64,000 nt of DNA from UBA10329 sp964500205 (GCA_964500205.1 CAZCNS010000017.1:1-64000); one strand, 5' to 3'. Shown: positions 7,402 to 17,152, numbered from the stretch's first letter. The notes: generated by a model not told the origin, from the letters alone. Numbers and translations are program-made.

Positions 7402-9795
7402 GTGCAAAAATACCCAGCGATCGTGTTGGTGCTGCTGGCAGCGGTCATCTCCGGCTGCTCGCCCACCCGCAAACTTCAGGACGGAGAGTACCTGCTGGTG
7501 AAGAACCGCATTGAGAACGACAGCAAGCAGGTGGCAAGAAGCGACCTCGACCGGTTCATAAGGCAGAGACCCAATCGAAAAATACTGGGCATCTATCGCT
7601 TTCACCTTCAAGTATTCAATCTCGTTAACGAGGAAAAACTGGAGGCTCGCGCCAAGTTGCTTGAAGAGAAGAACGCAGAACGGAATCTGAAACGCGCGAC
7701 CAAGGGAAAGGAGCCCAAGGAGAGGCGCAGGTCGTTCTGGGAATGGCTGCGGGATGTGGGCGAGGAACCCGTGATCTATGACCAGTTGATGGCCAACAAG
7801 TCCAGTGAGCAGCTTGCCATCTTTCTCCAGAACAAAGGACACTTCAAAGCACAGGCCACTGACTCCGTGTCCCTTGACAGCAAGAAGAAGATGGCCCGGG
7901 TGACTTATCACATTTCATCAGGCCCCTCCTACTCGGTCAGAAAAATTGACTACCGCATCGAAGACTCCGGCATCGCAAGAATGATAAGACCGGAGACCGG
8001 ACGCAACCGCCTCTTACGAGAAGGCATGAACTATGACGTAGAGCGGTTCCAGAAAGAGCGCGAGCGCATTGACCGCACGTTGAAGAGCAACGGCTACTTC
8101 TCCTTTGCTGATGAATACGTACGGTTCAAGGCCGACACCAACATCGGCAACCATCAGGTCGACATGACCCTCACCATCGAGGAGCCGGTGCGCAGGGACA
8201 CCGTTCGGGTCAAGTCAAGAGAGCATCAGACCTACACCATCCGCAACATATATGTCATCACGGACCACGACCCCAAGCGACCCAACAGCTCCAAGGACAC
8301 GCTGTATTACAACGGCATCTACTTCATCAGCAACGGCAAGCCCAAGCACAGGCCCGAGATGCTCTACGACAAGCTGTTCTTCTCCGAGGGCGACCTCTAC
8401 AGGGTGCGGAGGTCTGAGCTGACCTACCAGTACCTGTCCGGGCTGCGGGCCTTCCGCCTCATCAACGTCACCTTCCGCGACCGCATAGAACAGGACGGAA
8501 GCCACGTACTCGACTGCTACATTCAGTTGTCACCCTCCACCAAGCAGGCTTTCAGTGTCGAGGCGCAGGGGACCAACACCGAGGGCAATCCCGGACTGGC
8601 GGGGTCCGTCATCTACCAGAATCGCAACCTCTTCCGTGGGGCTGAGATCCTGGAGATCAAGCTCCGTGGCGGCATCGAGACTCAAGTAGTGCTACGCGAT
8701 GTAGAGAACCGCACGGTGTGGGATGGCCTTCCCTTCAACACGCTGGAGTTCAGCCCCGAGATAAGTCTCACGCTTCCCAAGTTCATCTCACCCTTTAAGA
8801 CCGACCGTCTGTTGCGCTATGGCAACCCGCGCACCATCATCTCGGCAGCCTACAACTTTCAGCAGCGGCCAGACTATACCCGCTCCATCCTCAATGCCAG
8901 ATTCGGCTACCAGTGGTCGCAGAATCTCAACATGCAGCACAGGTTCAACCCGTTCGAGATCAACTTTGTGAACATATATAATGAAGACCCGCTCTTCCTT
9001 GCAAGGATAGAAAGTCTGAGAGATGAGCTGCTGCGCAACAGCTTCCGCCCTCACATGACCCCGACCACCAACTATACCTTTATATACTCAAGTCAGAAAC
9101 TCAACAAGCGCGACAACTTCTCATTCCTGAGGGTCAGGCTCGAAAGCTCGGGCAACATCCTGCGTGGCATCATGGCACTGACCCCGGCCGAGCAAGACAC
9201 CACCGGCAGCTACAGGCTTTTCGACATCCCTTTCTCGCAGTATCTCAAATACGAGATCGATTTCAGACGGTACCTTTTTGCAGGCGAGCACAACCAGTTC
9301 GTGTTCAGAACCTATCAGGGCCTCGCCTTTCCGTTGCAGAATCTCGGTGCAGTGCCGTTCGAGAGCAGCTTCTTCGCAGGCGGTGCCAATGGCATCAGGG
9401 CATGGCAGGTGCGATCGCTCGGCCCCGGTTCGCTGCCCGACTCGCTCAACCTGCGCGACCAGTTCGCAGACATCAAACTGGAGTTCAACATCGAATACCG
9501 GTTCGACATCTATCGCTGGTTCAAAGGCGCCCTCTTTGCAGATGCAGGCAACATCTGGCTGGTGAAGCCCGACAAAGACCGTCCGCAGAGCAACTTCGAC
9601 TTCCGCAGGTTCTACAAGGAGATAGCCCTCGGAATCGGGGTGGGCCTGCGCCTCGACCTCAACTTCTTCGTCATCAGGCTCGACCTCGCCACCCCTGTAC
9701 ACGACCCAAGCGAGCGTGAGGGCGAACGCTGGGTGCTCGACCGCTTTACACCGGCCGACATCGAGTTCCAGTTTGGCATCGGGTATCCGTTCTGA
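7402..9795 (+). CDS. tamL: TamL-type Omp85/BamA family outer-membrane lipoprotein
   Basis: About 797 residues from GTG 7402, which gives a clean lipoprotein signal peptide with Cys19 in the lipobox VISGC. TTG starts at 7378 and 7399 are alternatives; anything further upstream would overlap the divergent methyltransferase gene. The N-terminal half carries POTRA-like domains, with a family-typical SSGPSYSVRKIDYRI region. The C-terminal half is a 16-strand Omp85 barrel including GGANGIRAWQVRSLGPG, which corresponds to the conserved lid-loop VRGF/IRGW motif. It ends in aromatic IEFQFGIGYPF, a typical last strand. In Bacteroidota the lipidated TamA-like protein works with TamB to insert outer-membrane proteins or carry lipids; tamB is not visible here. 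Confidence 0.88.
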   Translation: MQKYPAIVLVLLAAVISGCSPTRKLQDGEYLLVKNRIENDSKQVARSDLDRFIRQRPNRKILGIYRFHLQVFNLVNEEKLEARAKLLEEKNAERNLKRATKGKEPKERRRSFWEWLRDVGEEPVIYDQLMANKSSEQLAIFLQNKGHFKAQATDSVSLDSKKKMARVTYHISSGPSYSVRKIDYRIEDSGIARMIRPETGRNRLLREGMNYDVERFQKERERIDRTLKSNGYFSFADEYVRFKADTNIGNHQVDMTLTIEEPVRRDTVRVKSREHQTYTIRNIYVITDHDPKRPNSSKDTLYYNGIYFISNGKPKHRPEMLYDKLFFSEGDLYRVRRSELTYQYLSGLRAFRLINVTFRDRIEQDGSHVLDCYIQLSPSTKQAFSVEAQGTNTEGNPGLAGSVIYQNRNLFRGAEILEIKLRGGIETQVVLRDVENRTVWDGLPFNTLEFSPEISLTLPKFISPFKTDRLLRYGNPRTIISAAYNFQQRPDYTRSILNARFGYQWSQNLNMQHRFNPFEINFVNIYNEDPLFLARIESLRDELLRNSFRPHMTPTTNYTFIYSSQKLNKRDNFSFLRVRLESSGNILRGIMALTPAEQDTTGSYRLFDIPFSQYLKYEIDFRRYLFAGEHNQFVFRTYQGLAFPLQNLGAVPFESSFFAGGANGIRAWQVRSLGPGSLPDSLNLRDQFADIKLEFNIEYRFDIYRWFKGALFADAGNIWLVKPDKDRPQSNFDFRRFYKEIALGIGVGLRLDLNFFVIRLDLATPVHDPSEREGERWVLDRFTPADIEFQFGIGYPF

Positions 9796-9915
9796 GGCGG
9801 ATTAGCGATGGGACATATTTGCAACTTGTTTACTTGGTTTGGGTCGGTGTAGAGAAAAGTAGGGCTCTACTTTCAAACCGTCCTGTTTTTGGGGAAGCTT
9901 ACAGTGCGCCTGCGC

Positions 9916-10347
9916 TCAGCTGTGAGCAGCAATTTTCTCTAAATAGTTCGTAATCAGCAACGCAATCACCTTTTCCTTTTTCTCTCTCATTAAAGGTAGA
10001 GGGTCATGCTCATACATGGTCGGGTTGAACTCTCTCAGATTTCCATCACTCCAAAGTATCAACTCAACGATCATCGGGGTAAGGCCCAGTCCTTTGTCGG
10101 TCAGTTTGTAGATGTTGGTCTTCTTGTTATTCGGAAGCTTTTCCTTTCTCACCATGTTGTAATCTTCAAGCATTTTCAGTCTCGCTGACAGAATATTTGA
10201 GGCAATCGCTTCTTCGCTTTCAGAAAATTCTTTGAAGGTCCGCTTGCCTTCTATCAGCATCTGCTTGATGATGACCAAGGTCCACTTGTCTCCGACAACG
10301 TCTAATGCTGTTGTGGCAGGACAGTTGCATCTGAATCTATTTTCCAT
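9916..10347 (-). CDS. HxlR family winged-helix transcriptional regulator
   Basis: 143 residues from the ATG at 10347 (the GTG one codon upstream is less likely). The family hallmark is near the N-terminus: CNCPATTALDVVGDKWTL, with Cys residues that in some members sense oxidants or electrophiles. The wing-and-helix region FSESEEAIASNILSARLKML follows. The gene is divergent from a small membrane protein gene, with a 109-base AT-rich spacer that contains promoters and an inverted repeat. HxlR proteins usually regulate the divergent neighbour, so that is the likely target here. The 120 bases beyond its stop, towards tamL, hold nothing recognisable. Confidence 0.93.
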   Translation of the reverse strand: MENRFRCNCPATTALDVVGDKWTLVIIKQMLIEGKRTFKEFSESEEAIASNILSARLKMLEDYNMVRKEKLPNNKKTNIYKLTDKGLGLTPMIVELILWSDGNLREFNPTMYEHDPLPLMREKKEKVIALLITNYLEKIAAHS

Positions 10348-10398
10348 CACTCACTTCCTCAGCTTTACTTGGTTAATGAAATTTATTTTTAAGAATCA

Positions 10399-10433
10399 CT
10401 TGCAAATTGAAAGATATAATTTACATTTGCTTG
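10399..10433 (+). promoter_or_regulatory. Promoter of the small membrane protein gene with overlapping inverted repeat
   Basis: TACATTTG at 10422-10429 is an exact TAnnTTTG -7 element, and TTG at 10400-10402 lies 19 bases upstream as a -33 element. The imperfect inverted repeat CTTGCAAAT (10399-10407) / ATTTGCTTG (10425-10433), 7 of 9 positions, spans both elements. It is a reasonable HxlR operator. On the minus strand TACTTTTG (10446-10439) and TATCTTTC (10416-10409) could serve the regulator gene. Confidence 0.6.
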
Positions 10434-10456
10434 CGAAACAAAAGTAATCTTTAATC

Positions 10457-10990
10457 ATGACTGAAAATACCATCTCTACCATCGGCATGGCCTTGTGCCT
10501 TGCCCCAGGCATTCTTCACTCCGTTGAAGTTGTTTATCCACTGTTGACCCGTTGGATCGTTCAATACGTACTCCCCTTTTTTGCGCCTGGCCTGCCCGGA
10601 CGAGAAAATGCACTGAGCGCTACCGAGCAAACAGCCATGTTGGACGCAGCTCTTTCCGCTGCCCCTCCAGCGAAGAAAACCGCAGCAGAGGATTACATAT
10701 TTGTTATGCTCTTTGAACAGCGCCAAGGTTCTCTGGCGTTTCTCTCCGTTATTGCAGGCGTGGTCTATGCTTTGCAATTACCAATGGAAGACCGAGCTGT
10801 GTTGCATCTGATACTACTGGTGATGTCGATATGCTTCACGCTTGTCAATGCCAACCATGCGGGTGTTCCTTTCTTAGGCAGACACCCTAAGGTATCCCGA
10901 AATGGCAGAAATGTGGGTATCGTATTCTCCTTCTTCTGGCTGACAGCAACGGTGCTAAATTATTCGGCTTTCACCTACGCTTCGGCTTGA
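10457..10990 (+). CDS. Small integral membrane protein of unknown function
   Basis: 177 residues with about four hydrophobic segments: one near the N-terminus (MALCLAPGILHSVEVV) and three in the second half (LAFLSVIAGVVYALQL, LHLILLVMSICFTLV, VGIVFSFFWLTATVL). A soluble loop (about 50-85) has an Ala/Pro-rich stretch. I do not recognise the family. The gene has a well-formed promoter and is divergent from an HxlR regulator, so it is probably an inducible membrane protein. Such pairs often concern redox stress or small-molecule export, but nothing in this protein shows that. Confidence 0.75.
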   Translation: MTENTISTIGMALCLAPGILHSVEVVYPLLTRWIVQYVLPFFAPGLPGRENALSATEQTAMLDAALSAAPPAKKTAAEDYIFVMLFEQRQGSLAFLSVIAGVVYALQLPMEDRAVLHLILLVMSICFTLVNANHAGVPFLGRHPKVSRNGRNVGIVFSFFWLTATVLNYSAFTYASA

Positions 10991-11140
10991 AAATAACAAG
11001 CCTCCCGCCTTTAACGGAAATCTTCTCCGCAGCCGAGGGTTCAGGATGCTTCGCGCCTCGTCCCTCGTGAATCCGTGCGTCATCAGATACACCCGTGGCG
11101 ACTGCTTCCCCCGCTGCCGCACCAGTCTCGCAATGTTCAT
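10955..11140 (-). pseudogene. Truncated small HTH (Cro/C1-like) regulator
   Basis: Reading from ATG 11140, the first 35 residues (MNIARLVRQRGKQSPRVYLM, then THGFTRDEARSILN) resemble the N-terminal helices of the short Bacteroidota HTH proteins of about 65-75 residues. Those normally continue with a helix ending in a CTPNDL-like motif. Here the frame runs instead into unrelated sequence (RRRFPLKAGGLLF) and ends inside the 3' end of the convergent membrane protein gene. None of the other frames restores the missing half. It is probably a gene remnant; a functional short peptide cannot be excluded. Confidence 0.4.
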
Positions 11141-11218
11141 CCTCAGCATCTTACATCGATTTGGTTGCCATGAGAACGGCATCAGCACCCGTCTTATTTC
11201 GATCCTCTCCCTCTTCAA

Positions 11219-11449
11219 GGGCCGCGACCCCCGCTTGCAGGGCCGCCACCCCCGCTACATGGGCCGCTACCCCCGCTTATACCGCGTCCGAGCGGTCTTG
11301 CATCGCCTCCACTGAGGCTTACATCCCGTCCAGGGCAGCTGCATGGGCCGCCAGCCCCGTTTGCATTGCCGCGACCCCAGCTTCATGAGATGCCACCCCC
11401 ACGCGCGGGGCCGCCATCCCCACTGCATGGGCCGCCATCCCCGCTCGAA
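11219..11449. repeat. 21-bp minisatellite, eleven units
   Basis: Eleven consecutive 21-base units start at 11219, 11240, 11261 and so on, with a consensus near GGGCCGCCACCCCCGCTNCAT. Units 1-3, 7, 10 and 11 are well conserved; the others have drifted but keep the exact 21-base spacing. On the minus strand one frame reads heptads such as AGVAAHVAGVAALQAG, interrupted by stop codons at two places. The array looks like a decayed heptad coiled-coil coding repeat. It lies in the 619-base stretch (10991-11609) that has no intact gene. Confidence 0.8.
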
Positions 11450-11568
11450 GTGCATCCCATGCCCGAAGCATACCGATGCAGCCACAAGCATCTCTAACGC
11501 GGCCAGCCTATGCAGGTCATCTCAGCACCACCTTGGCCGCGAACCGAACCGCCACAACGGATTTACCT

Positions 11569-11576
11569 TAGATTTG
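11569..11576 (+). promoter_or_regulatory. Promoter -7 element of the aldolase gene
   Basis: TAGATTTG matches TAnnTTTG exactly and lies 33 bases before the aldolase start. I see no good -33 element at the right distance. Confidence 0.5.
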
Positions 11577-11609
11577 CCGCCCGCTGTAAATCAACATTCC
11601 AGAAACAAA

Positions 11610-12671
<1,062 letters not shown>

Positions 12672-12772
12672 ATAATTGAAAATGAACAATTAAAAGTTAA
12701 GAATTACCCAGAGAACTCTATCTCAGTGCGGTAATCTTTAATTTTTAATTCCTAATTTTTAATTGGTTACCC
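12672..12772. repeat. AT-rich intergenic repeat with partly inverted arms
   Basis: Short motifs of the form AATTAAAAGTTAAGAATTACC's first half and TTTAATTTTTAATTCC recur. The two arms, one near 12685-12712 and one near 12732-12765, are partly complementary (AATTACC / GGTAAT) around a central GC-balanced spacer. This base composition differs sharply from the flanking genes. Confidence 0.5.
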
Positions 12773-13618
12773 ATGAGTTGGTTCAAGCGCATAAAGGAGG
12801 GCATCACCACAGGCACTCAGCAGAAGAAGGAGACCCCGGAGGGCCTCTGGTACCGCTGCGATGCGTGCAAGCATGTGGCGCCCACTGCCGACCACGAGGC
12901 GAATATGTGGGTGTGCGTCAACTGTGGTCACCATCAGCGCATCGGGTCAAAGGAGTATTTCCACATCCTGTTCGATGACGGCCGTTTCGACCTGTTCAAC
13001 GAGCAGGTGATGCCCAACGACCCGCTGCATTTCGTGGACTCCAAACCTTACGACAAACGCCTCCAGGAAACGCAGTCCAAGACCGGACTGGGCGATGCCA
13101 TCCGCACCGCCAAAGGACTGGTGGACGGCCAACCGCTCATTGTAGCCGCTATGGACTTCCATTTCATTGGCGGATCCATGGGCAGCGTGGTAGGCGAAAA
13201 ACTGGCCCGTGCCATCAACCGTTGCATCGAAGAGAATGTGCCGCTGCTCATCATCAGCCGCACAGGTGGCGCACGGATGATGGAAGCAGCCTACTCGCTG
13301 ATGCAGATGGCCAAGGTCTCCGCAAGGTTGGCCCTGCTCTCTCAGAAACGTATCCCATACATCTCACTGCTCACAGACCCGACCACAGGGGGGGTGACCG
13401 CCTCGTTCGCCATGCTGGGCGACCTCAACATCGCAGAGCCGGGCGCGCTCATCGGCTTCGCAGGGCCAAGGGTGATCAAGGAGACCATCGGCAAGGATCT
13501 GCCCAAGGACTTCCAGACCGCTGAGTTCGTGCTGGAACACGGCTTCCTCGACAAGATCGTCCCCAGAAAAGAACTCAAGAGCTTCATCGGCAACATGCTG
13601 GGGCTGCTGGCAGAGTAG
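12773..13618 (+). CDS. accD: Acetyl-CoA carboxylase carboxyltransferase subunit beta
   Basis: 281 residues. AccD and AccA transfer the carboxyl group from biotin to acetyl-CoA, the first committed step of fatty acid synthesis. The N-terminal zinc ribbon has two Cys pairs (YRCDACKHV and VCVNCGHH). The crotonase-like core has IISRTGGARMMEAAYSLMQM and LTDPTTGGVTASFA, which form the acyl-CoA-binding oxyanion holes. Length and start (MSWFKRIKEGI) are typical. accA is not in the window. Confidence 0.96.
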   Translation: MSWFKRIKEGITTGTQQKKETPEGLWYRCDACKHVAPTADHEANMWVCVNCGHHQRIGSKEYFHILFDDGRFDLFNEQVMPNDPLHFVDSKPYDKRLQETQSKTGLGDAIRTAKGLVDGQPLIVAAMDFHFIGGSMGSVVGEKLARAINRCIEENVPLLIISRTGGARMMEAAYSLMQMAKVSARLALLSQKRIPYISLLTDPTTGGVTASFAMLGDLNIAEPGALIGFAGPRVIKETIGKDLPKDFQTAEFVLEHGFLDKIVPRKELKSFIGNMLGLLAE

Positions 13619-13654
13619 TGACCTTGCGTATTTTGCCACCACATCCCAAGAGCC

Positions 13655-14158
13655 ATGTCAGAGGAACGCATTCAGGTACTCAACGCCACACAGGTGAGGC
13701 AGAAGATAGACCGCATCGCCTTCGAGATCTTCGAGCATCACCACAATGAGTCAACGCTCATAGTGGCAGGCATAGCAGGCAACGGCATGCGACTGGCAGA
13801 GCTGCTGGCCGAAAGACTGCGCGAGCTCTCCGCAAAGGAGATACGGCTGGTGGAAGTGAGCATCGACAAGCACGACCCCCTGAGTACAACCGCTTTCGTC
13901 AACATAGAAAAAGAAGAGGCCGAAGGCCGCGTGGTGATTCTCGTGGACGATGTGCTCAACAGTGGCCGTACGCTCATGTATGGCGTCATCCATCTGCTGA
14001 AAGTGCGCTTGAAGGCCCTGCGCACAGCCATTCTCATAGAGCGCAGTCACAAGCAGTTCCCTGTGCGGGCCGATTTCGTGGGCCTCGCCCTCAGCACCAC
14101 TCTACAGGAACATGTCAAGGTGGAACTGACCGAACCGATGGGCGCTTATTTGGAATAG
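13655..14158 (+). CDS. PyrR-like phosphoribosyltransferase family protein
   Basis: 167 residues with the 13-residue PRPP motif VVILVDDVLNSGRTL (about residues 96-110). The C-terminal RSHKQFPVRADFVGLAL is like PyrR, which regulates pyrimidine genes and can have uracil phosphoribosyltransferase activity. No pyr gene is near and no RNA-binding feature can be confirmed, so the function is left at family level. A near-consensus -7 element (TATTTTG) is at about 13629-13635. The 3' end overlaps the convergent aroK gene by 13 bases. Confidence 0.85.
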   Translation: MSEERIQVLNATQVRQKIDRIAFEIFEHHHNESTLIVAGIAGNGMRLAELLAERLRELSAKEIRLVEVSIDKHDPLSTTAFVNIEKEEAEGRVVILVDDVLNSGRTLMYGVIHLLKVRLKALRTAILIERSHKQFPVRADFVGLALSTTLQEHVKVELTEPMGAYLE

Positions 14159-14655
14159 GCATTCAGCTGCCTGACCAACCCGCCCACATCCCACGTGGCC
14201 GCATTCCAGATGATATGTGCCTGCCGATAATATGCCTCACGCTGATCGAGCAACTTATCCACTGCCCTCACCAACTTATCCCCTGACAGACCGCTGAGCA
14301 ACGGACGGTCGACACCTTGCAGCTCTATGCGCTGTGCAAGTCTTTCAGGCTTCATCTCGAGATAGACCACCAAGCCCGACTGCCTCATCGCGGCCATGTT
14401 ATCATGAAAGCAGGGTGTCCCGCCACCGCAGGCCACAATGCCCGTGTTCTCTTCAAGGAAATGACTGAGCACATCTCTTTCAAGCTCACGGAAAGCGGCC
14501 TCGCCATCCTCCCGGATGATGTCAGCCACCGCCCGACCGCTGCGATCTGCGATCTCGCTGTCAAGGTCGTGTGCAAGAAGGTCAAGCCGCTTCGCGAGTT
14601 CAGGAGCGAGCATTGACTTGCCTGCCCCCATTAAACCGATGAGAAAAATGTTCAT
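14146..14655 (-). CDS. aroK: Shikimate kinase
   Basis: 169 residues, normal for the family. Walker A is GLMGAGKS (residues 7-14). The shikimate-binding Asp and Arg residues (LAHDLDSEIADRSG and FRELERDVL) and the GGG motif (VACGGGTPCF) are in place, followed by an Arg in the lid (RPLLSG). The enzyme phosphorylates shikimate at the 3-hydroxyl in aromatic amino acid synthesis. Its ATG overlaps the stop of the upstream SDR gene by four bases (ATGA). Confidence 0.95.
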   Translation of the reverse strand: MNIFLIGLMGAGKSMLAPELAKRLDLLAHDLDSEIADRSGRAVADIIREDGEAAFRELERDVLSHFLEENTGIVACGGGTPCFHDNMAAMRQSGLVVYLEMKPERLAQRIELQGVDRPLLSGLSGDKLVRAVDKLLDQREAYYRQAHIIWNAATWDVGGLVRQLNAYSK

Positions 14656-15461
14656 TTGCTCAATGGTGAATCAGGTTCATTTTGAAGTGACCGGTAGACA
14701 AGACGGTCAACTATTCTGGGGAAGAATTTCCTGAGGAAGAATGCCAGCTTGCCCTGCGTGGTCAGCACCACCTCGCGTTTTCGGTGTACTACTCCATTGT
14801 AGATGTGGTCAGCCACCTCCTCGGCAGTCATCAGCTTCTGCTCCTCCTTGGGTGTCTTTCCCTGAGGCGACCCGTCTGCCGTGAGAGCGGTATTGCGGAT
14901 ATTGCTCTCGGTGTAGCCCGGGCACACGGTCATCACGTGAAGTCCTGTTTTCATGTTCTCCACACGCAGTGCATCCAAGAATCCCTGCATCGCAAACTTG
15001 GAAGCCGAGTAGCCCGTGCGCCCCGGCAGTCCCTGAAAGCCCGCCACAGATGACACACCCACTACCGAGCCATTATGTTTGAGAAGCTGGCGCATGGCGT
15101 AACGCGTGCAGTAAACCGTTCCGAAGAAATTAACCTCCATCAACTCGCGCATCACCTTCAAATCAAGATCCTTGAACAGTGCACGCATACTGATGCCCGC
15201 ATTGTTGATGAGCACATCGATACGTCCGAAGCGGTTCAACGTCTCATTGACGAGGCGCACACAGTCGTTTTCGTTGGCCACATCGCCCTGCACTGCGAGC
15301 ACATCCGCCCCGAGATCACGGACTTCCTGCTCCACCTCGGCCAACCTCTCGGCATTGCGGGCTGATATGACCACCCGGGCCTCGGCCTTAGCGAAGCGCA
15401 GCGCACAAGCCCTACCGATGCCGGAGCTGCCTCCGGTGATGATGATGACCTTGTCTTTCAT
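14652..15461 (-). CDS. Short-chain dehydrogenase/reductase
   Basis: 269 residues. Classical SDR features are the NAD(P)-binding TGGSSGIGRA near the N-terminus, NNAG, the catalytic Ser in GVSSVAG and the YSASK pair. The cationic tail and C-terminal extension (FLRKFFPRIVDRLVYRSL) resemble the DHRS7-like branch and may attach to the membrane. The substrate is unknown. It is co-transcribed with aroK through a four-base overlap, but nothing ties the two reactions together. Confidence 0.88.
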   Translation of the reverse strand: MKDKVIIITGGSSGIGRACALRFAKAEARVVISARNAERLAEVEQEVRDLGADVLAVQGDVANENDCVRLVNETLNRFGRIDVLINNAGISMRALFKDLDLKVMRELMEVNFFGTVYCTRYAMRQLLKHNGSVVGVSSVAGFQGLPGRTGYSASKFAMQGFLDALRVENMKTGLHVMTVCPGYTESNIRNTALTADGSPQGKTPKEEQKLMTAEEVADHIYNGVVHRKREVVLTTQGKLAFFLRKFFPRIVDRLVYRSLQNEPDSPLSK

Positions 15462-15600
15462 TCCAGATCTGTTGGTGGAAAAAGGATTTCACTGCAAACA
15501 TATCCATGCCGCCCGTGTTCATGGGCCGTATTCTTTCACACACATCCACACTCGGTGAAAAGATGTTCAAACTTTAAGTCTCTTCCAATAAAAAGAATGC

Positions 15601-15630
15601 TTGCCGTTGTGAAAAGTTTTGTTTACTTTG
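15601..15630 (+). promoter_or_regulatory. Candidate promoter of the small basic protein gene
   Basis: TTG at 15601-15603 and TACTTTG at 15624-15630, 20 bases apart, resemble the -33/-7 pair. The start codon is 88 bases downstream. Confidence 0.4.
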
Positions 15631-15718
15631 TCGCAAACCGAGGCGAGCTGATTCAGTCAGCCACCTCCACACCCTCAATCATCTGATGATGAGGGTGGGA
15701 CGCAAGAGATAGCACAAG

Positions 15719-15967
15719 ATGGGAAGACCGCCAACAAGACCCAAGAAACTCAAGGACGGCTGGTATGTTGAAGTCCGAAACCTCGGCTCCAAGACCGGGA
15801 TCAAACTCAGACGCGATGACGAACTGGGCATGATGCAGGCCGTTGAGGAGTATGGGAGGTCAAAGGACGTCATCATACTCGGAGAGTCGAAGAACGGCAA
15901 ATGGGTGAACGAGGAAAAGGCCAAGAAAGCCGCCAAAGCGGCAGCCAAAAAGGCCAAGGAGAACTGA
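15719..15967 (+). CDS. Small conserved basic protein
   Basis: 82 residues, Lys-rich. The N-terminal part (MGRPPTRPKKLKDGWYVEVR) and GIKLRRDDELGMMQAVEEY look like a conserved small protein found in Bacteroidota. The last 20 residues are Lys/Ala repeats typical of a nucleic-acid-binding tail. I know of no assigned function; RNA or DNA binding is inference from composition. It is convergent with the glycosyltransferase gene, whose stop is three bases away. Confidence 0.7.
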   Translation: MGRPPTRPKKLKDGWYVEVRNLGSKTGIKLRRDDELGMMQAVEEYGRSKDVIILGESKNGKWVNEEKAKKAAKAAAKKAKEN

Positions 15968-15970
15968 CCT

Positions 15971-17152
15971 TCAGCGTTTTCCTCTGGAAAAACTGAAGGC
16001 GGTCATCGCCAGCACAAAAGCAGCCAGACCTGAACCTACGGCAAGCAGAACCCCTCCTATGAGGTACTGCATGAAATTGTCGTGGATATTATTGAGCGAG
16101 AGCTGCGAGAACTCTGTGAGCACCATGACGTTCGCATCCACGAACGGACTGCCCAGCACATAGCTCATATAAATGATGACCGGGATCATCGGTGGTACAC
16201 TGACATTGGCTGCTGCGATGAACAGCACTTTGTTGAGCCGAAGGGCCACGGCTGTCGGTATGCCTGTCAGCAACTGAAACCCCCAGATGGGCAGTATGCC
16301 GAAGAATACGCCCAGCCCGATACTCGAAGCCTTGCGCATATTGCTCTCTGACGGATTCAAAGCCTCATCGCGGATGAGTTTAAGTATCCTGCCACCTGAA
16401 AGCAGCCGCTTGGGAAGGTGCCATAGCAGCGCAAGAATCACCAGGTAGGCATTGAGAAAACTGATGCGCGTGAAATCAGGACCTGGCCGGAAATGCGAAA
16501 CCCGCTCATCAGGGTCGTATTTCACCTGAATAGGGACAGGCACAAACCGCACACCTCGCCAGGCGAGCTTCACGATGACCTCCACCTCGAACTCAAACCT
16601 GTTGGTGAATAGCCACAGCCGTTCCACCTTTTTCAACGGGTAAAGCCTGAAACCTGTCTGCGTGTCGGGCAGACGAATGCCCGTTTCCACAAAAAACCAG
16701 AAGTTGGAAAAACGGTTGGCGAAGCTGTTCGTGCCCGGCATCCCCTCGGCATTCAGGTTGCGCGAGCCCATGAGCATCGCTGTGGGATCGGCCCGATGTG
16801 CCTCTATGAACTTCGGCAGGTCACTGGCGAAATGCTGACCATCGCTGTCAATCGTGATGGCATGATTGAATCCGAGACTGCGAGCCTTGCTAAAGCCCTG
16901 CCGCAACGCATAGCCCTTGCCACGATTGGGAGTGTAGGACACCACAGTGACCCTATCTGCGAATGACTCCAGAATGGCCGAGGTGGAATCGGTTGCACCA
17001 TCGCATACCACGATCACATCGTCTGCAAAGTCCAATACCTCGCCCAACACACGAGCCAAGGTGCGCTCATTGTTGTACGTTGGCACAATGATGCAAAGAC
17101 CCAACTGACGAAGTGCATCTCGGCACTTGAGCATTTCAAAGGAGTTCACCAT
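15971..17152 (-). CDS. Glycosyltransferase family 2 fused to DUF2062 membrane domain
   Basis: 393 residues. The GT2 domain (about 18-240) has CIIVPTYNNERTLARVL, DDVIVVCDGATD and the metal-binding TIDSDGQHF, as in dolichol- or polyprenyl-phosphate sugar transferases. The C-terminal part (about 265-390) is the hydrophobic DUF2062 domain (GLGVFFGILPIWGFQL, then IPVIIYMSYVLGSPFVD). Its start overlaps the hotdog gene's stop region by 17 bases, so the two form an operon. This GT2-DUF2062 architecture and a hotdog neighbour occur in polyketide-like pigment and lipid clusters of Bacteroidota, but no other member of such a cluster is here. Confidence 0.88.
   Translation of the reverse strand: MVNSFEMLKCRDALRQLGLCIIVPTYNNERTLARVLGEVLDFADDVIVVCDGATDSTSAILESFADRVTVVSYTPNRGKGYALRQGFSKARSLGFNHAITIDSDGQHFASDLPKFIEAHRADPTAMLMGSRNLNAEGMPGTNSFANRFSNFWFFVETGIRLPDTQTGFRLYPLKKVERLWLFTNRFEFEVEVIVKLAWRGVRFVPVPIQVKYDPDERVSHFRPGPDFTRISFLNAYLVILALLWHLPKRLLSGGRILKLIRDEALNPSESNMRKASSIGLGVFFGILPIWGFQLLTGIPTAVALRLNKVLFIAAANVSVPPMIPVIIYMSYVLGSPFVDANVMVLTEFSQLSLNNIHDNFMQYLIGGVLLAVGSGLAAFVLAMTAFSFSRGKR

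Noticed and set aside
11219..11449. The 21-bp array as a CRISPR
   Set aside because: Units abut directly with no spacers, drift gradually and keep an exact 21-base period, which fits a minisatellite.
11343..11609. In-frame ATG at 11343 as start of the aldolase
   Set aside because: The extra 89 residues come from the minisatellite and lack family similarity; ATG 11610 has the expected MAYDKI opening and a promoter ahead of it.
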